NCBI RefSeq assembly: GCF_000381025.1
Contig: NZ_KB905814.1
Location: forward strand, 186,001-250,000
Direction: 5' to 3'
DNA: 64,000 bases
From: Streptomyces sulphureus DSM 40104
GTDB taxonomy: Bacteria > Actinomycetota > Actinomycetes > Streptomycetales > Streptomycetaceae
Position numbers and translations under genes: made by a program. The number at the start of each line of letters is the position of its first letter. Positions within the stretch are counted from its first letter, which is position 1. Below the pieces are notes generated by a model, which was not told the DNA's origin, did no database searches, and was given only the letters and a program-made list of their open reading frames with translations. This document shows positions 63,002 to 64,000 of this stretch, one piece after another.

Positions 63002-64000
63002 TCACTGCGCCGCCGCCAGCTTCGCCGCGGAGTCCGCGTCGACGCACGCCTGGATCACCGGATCGAGTTCACCGTCGAGCACCTGGTCGAGGTTGTACGC
63101 CTTGAACCCCACGCGGTGATCGGAGATCCGGTTCTCCGGGAAGTTGTACGTGCGCACCCGCTCCGAGCGGTCGACCGTGCGCACCTGGCTGCGCCGCGCG
63201 TCGGACGCCTCCTTCTCGGCCTCCTCCTGGGCGGCCGCGAGGAGTCGGGCGCGGAGGATGCGCAGCGCCTGCTCCTTGTTCTGGAGCTGGCTCTTCTCGT
63301 TCTGGCAGGAGACGACGATCCCGGTGGGCTCGTGCGTGATCCGCACGGCCGAGTCCGTGGTGTTCACCGACTGACCGCCGGGTCCCGACGAGCGGTAGAC
63401 GTCGATCCGCAGGTCGTTCTGGTTGATCTCGACGTCCACCTCCTCCGCCTCGGGGAGGACGAGCACACCGGCGGCCGAGGTGTGGATGCGCCCCTGCGAC
63501 TCCGTCGCAGGCACCCGCTGCACGCGGTGCACCCCGCCCTCGTACTTCAGCCGGGCCCATACGCCCTGCCCCGGCTCGGTGCCGCCCTTGGTCTTCACCG
63601 CGACCTGGGCGTCCTTGAACCCGCCGAGGTCCGACTCGGTCGACGCGATGAGCTCGGTCTTCCAACCGCGGCGCTCGGCGTAGCGCAGGTACATCCGGAG
63701 CAGGTCGCCGGCGAAGAGCGCCGACTCGTCGCCGCCCTCGCCCGCCTTGATCTCCAGGATGACGTCCTTGTCGTCGCTGGGGTCGCGCGGTACGAGAAGC
63801 AGGCGCAGGCGCTCGGTGAGCTCCTCCTCGCGGGCCTGGAGCTCCTTCACCTCGTCGGCGAACTCCGGTTCCTCGGCGGCGAGTTCACGCGCGGTGGCGA
63901 TGTCCTCGCCGGTCTGCCGCCATGCGCGGTAGGCGCCCACGATCGGGGTGAGCTCCGCGTACCGCTTGTTGAGCCGCCTCGCCCTGGCCTGGTCCGCGTG
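63002..64000 (-). CDS. prfA: Peptide chain release factor 1 (5' end outside window)
   Basis: Recognises UAA and UAG stop codons and triggers peptide release. About 332 codons are visible and the frame stays open to the right edge ([20 protein letters not shown] before the first internal GTG), so roughly the first 25 residues are missing. The stop-codon-reading tripeptide PAT is in [10 protein letters not shown], which marks RF1 and not RF2. The GGQ motif is in [17 protein letters not shown]. prmC follows 61 bases downstream in the same direction. Confidence 0.97.
   Translation of the reverse strand, partial: HADQARARRLNKRYAELTPIVGAYRAWRQTGEDIATARELAAEEPEFADEVKELQAREEELTERLRLLLVPRDPSDDKDVILEIKAGEGGDESALFAGDLLRMYLRYAERRGWKTELIASTESDLGGFKDAQVAVKTKGGTEPGQGVWARLKYEGGVHRVQRVPATESQGRIHTSAAGVLVLPEAEEVDVEINQNDLRIDVYRSSGPGGQSVNTTDSAVRITHEPTGIVVSCQNEKSQLQNKEQALRILRARLLAAAQEEAEKEASDARRSQVRTVDRSERVRTYNFPENRISDHRVGFKAYNLDQVLDGELDPVIQACVDADSAAKLAAAQ

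Overview
This 64-kb window is chromosomal core sequence from a Streptomyces species. The very high GC content, third-position G/C codon use, frequent GTG starts and four-base start/stop overlaps all point there. So does a gene order that, from memory, follows the Streptomyces coelicolor SCO5360-SCO5425 block: pta-ackA-pyk, icmA, meaB, thiolase, mce, scy-filP, nucS, atpIBEFHAGDC, prmC, prfA. No phage, insertion sequence, CRISPR array, rRNA or tRNA was seen. Both edges cut a gene: pta on the left and prfA on the right.

Layout. 1-4460: acetate and pyruvate nodes (pta, ackA, pyk). 4611-7403 (minus): a three-gene envelope operon (DUF6230 protein, DUF6114 membrane protein, and a coiled-coil protein whose C-terminus looks like a second DUF6230 domain). 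8080-13528: thioredoxin/TPR protein, TetR regulator, isobutyryl-CoA mutase large subunit, two DUF3817 membrane proteins, a MarR regulator and a thiamine-binding protein. 13617-15639: three tandem AIM24-family genes. 15750-20172: MarR regulator, LLM oxidoreductase, and an OmpR-type two-component system facing a PepSY-domain gene. 20301-23220: meaB, thiolase and methylmalonyl-CoA epimerase. 23443-28177: the tip-growth coiled-coil proteins Scy and FilP. 28369-32228: an ABC-2 exporter with a truncated second permease, a zinc-finger protein and an LLM oxidoreductase. 32387-33800: SCO5389-like protein and the mismatch endonuclease NucS. 34139-38811: a sugar ABC importer with a GH1 beta-glucosidase behind CebR-like operators. 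39060-43122: a membrane-tethered P-loop ATPase, a STAS protein and 3-hydroxybutyryl-CoA dehydrogenase. 43495-50774: a stand-alone ctaD with a partner membrane protein, cobalamin adenosyltransferase, AEC transporter, NarL-type two-component system and DUF2550 protein. 50963-58882: the F1Fo ATP synthase operon. 59172-64000: WecA-like transferase, LMW-PTP-like protein, TsaC, PrmC and PrfA.

Several genes fit one metabolic theme. Thiolase, 3-hydroxybutyryl-CoA dehydrogenase, IcmA, MeaB, cobalamin adenosyltransferase and methylmalonyl-CoA epimerase are all parts of B12-dependent acyl-CoA metabolism, although they are spread over about 37 kb. The most notable non-coding or unusual signals are a Rex-like site upstream of atpI, CTTCAG repeats between the two-component system and the PepSY gene, a 16-base C tract inside the DUF2550 gene, CebR-like boxes with no nearby regulator gene, a serine at the nucleophile position of the LMW-PTP homologue, and the shared domain within the DUF6230/DUF6114 operon.

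All calls come from reading the sequence and from memory of protein families. No database search was run.
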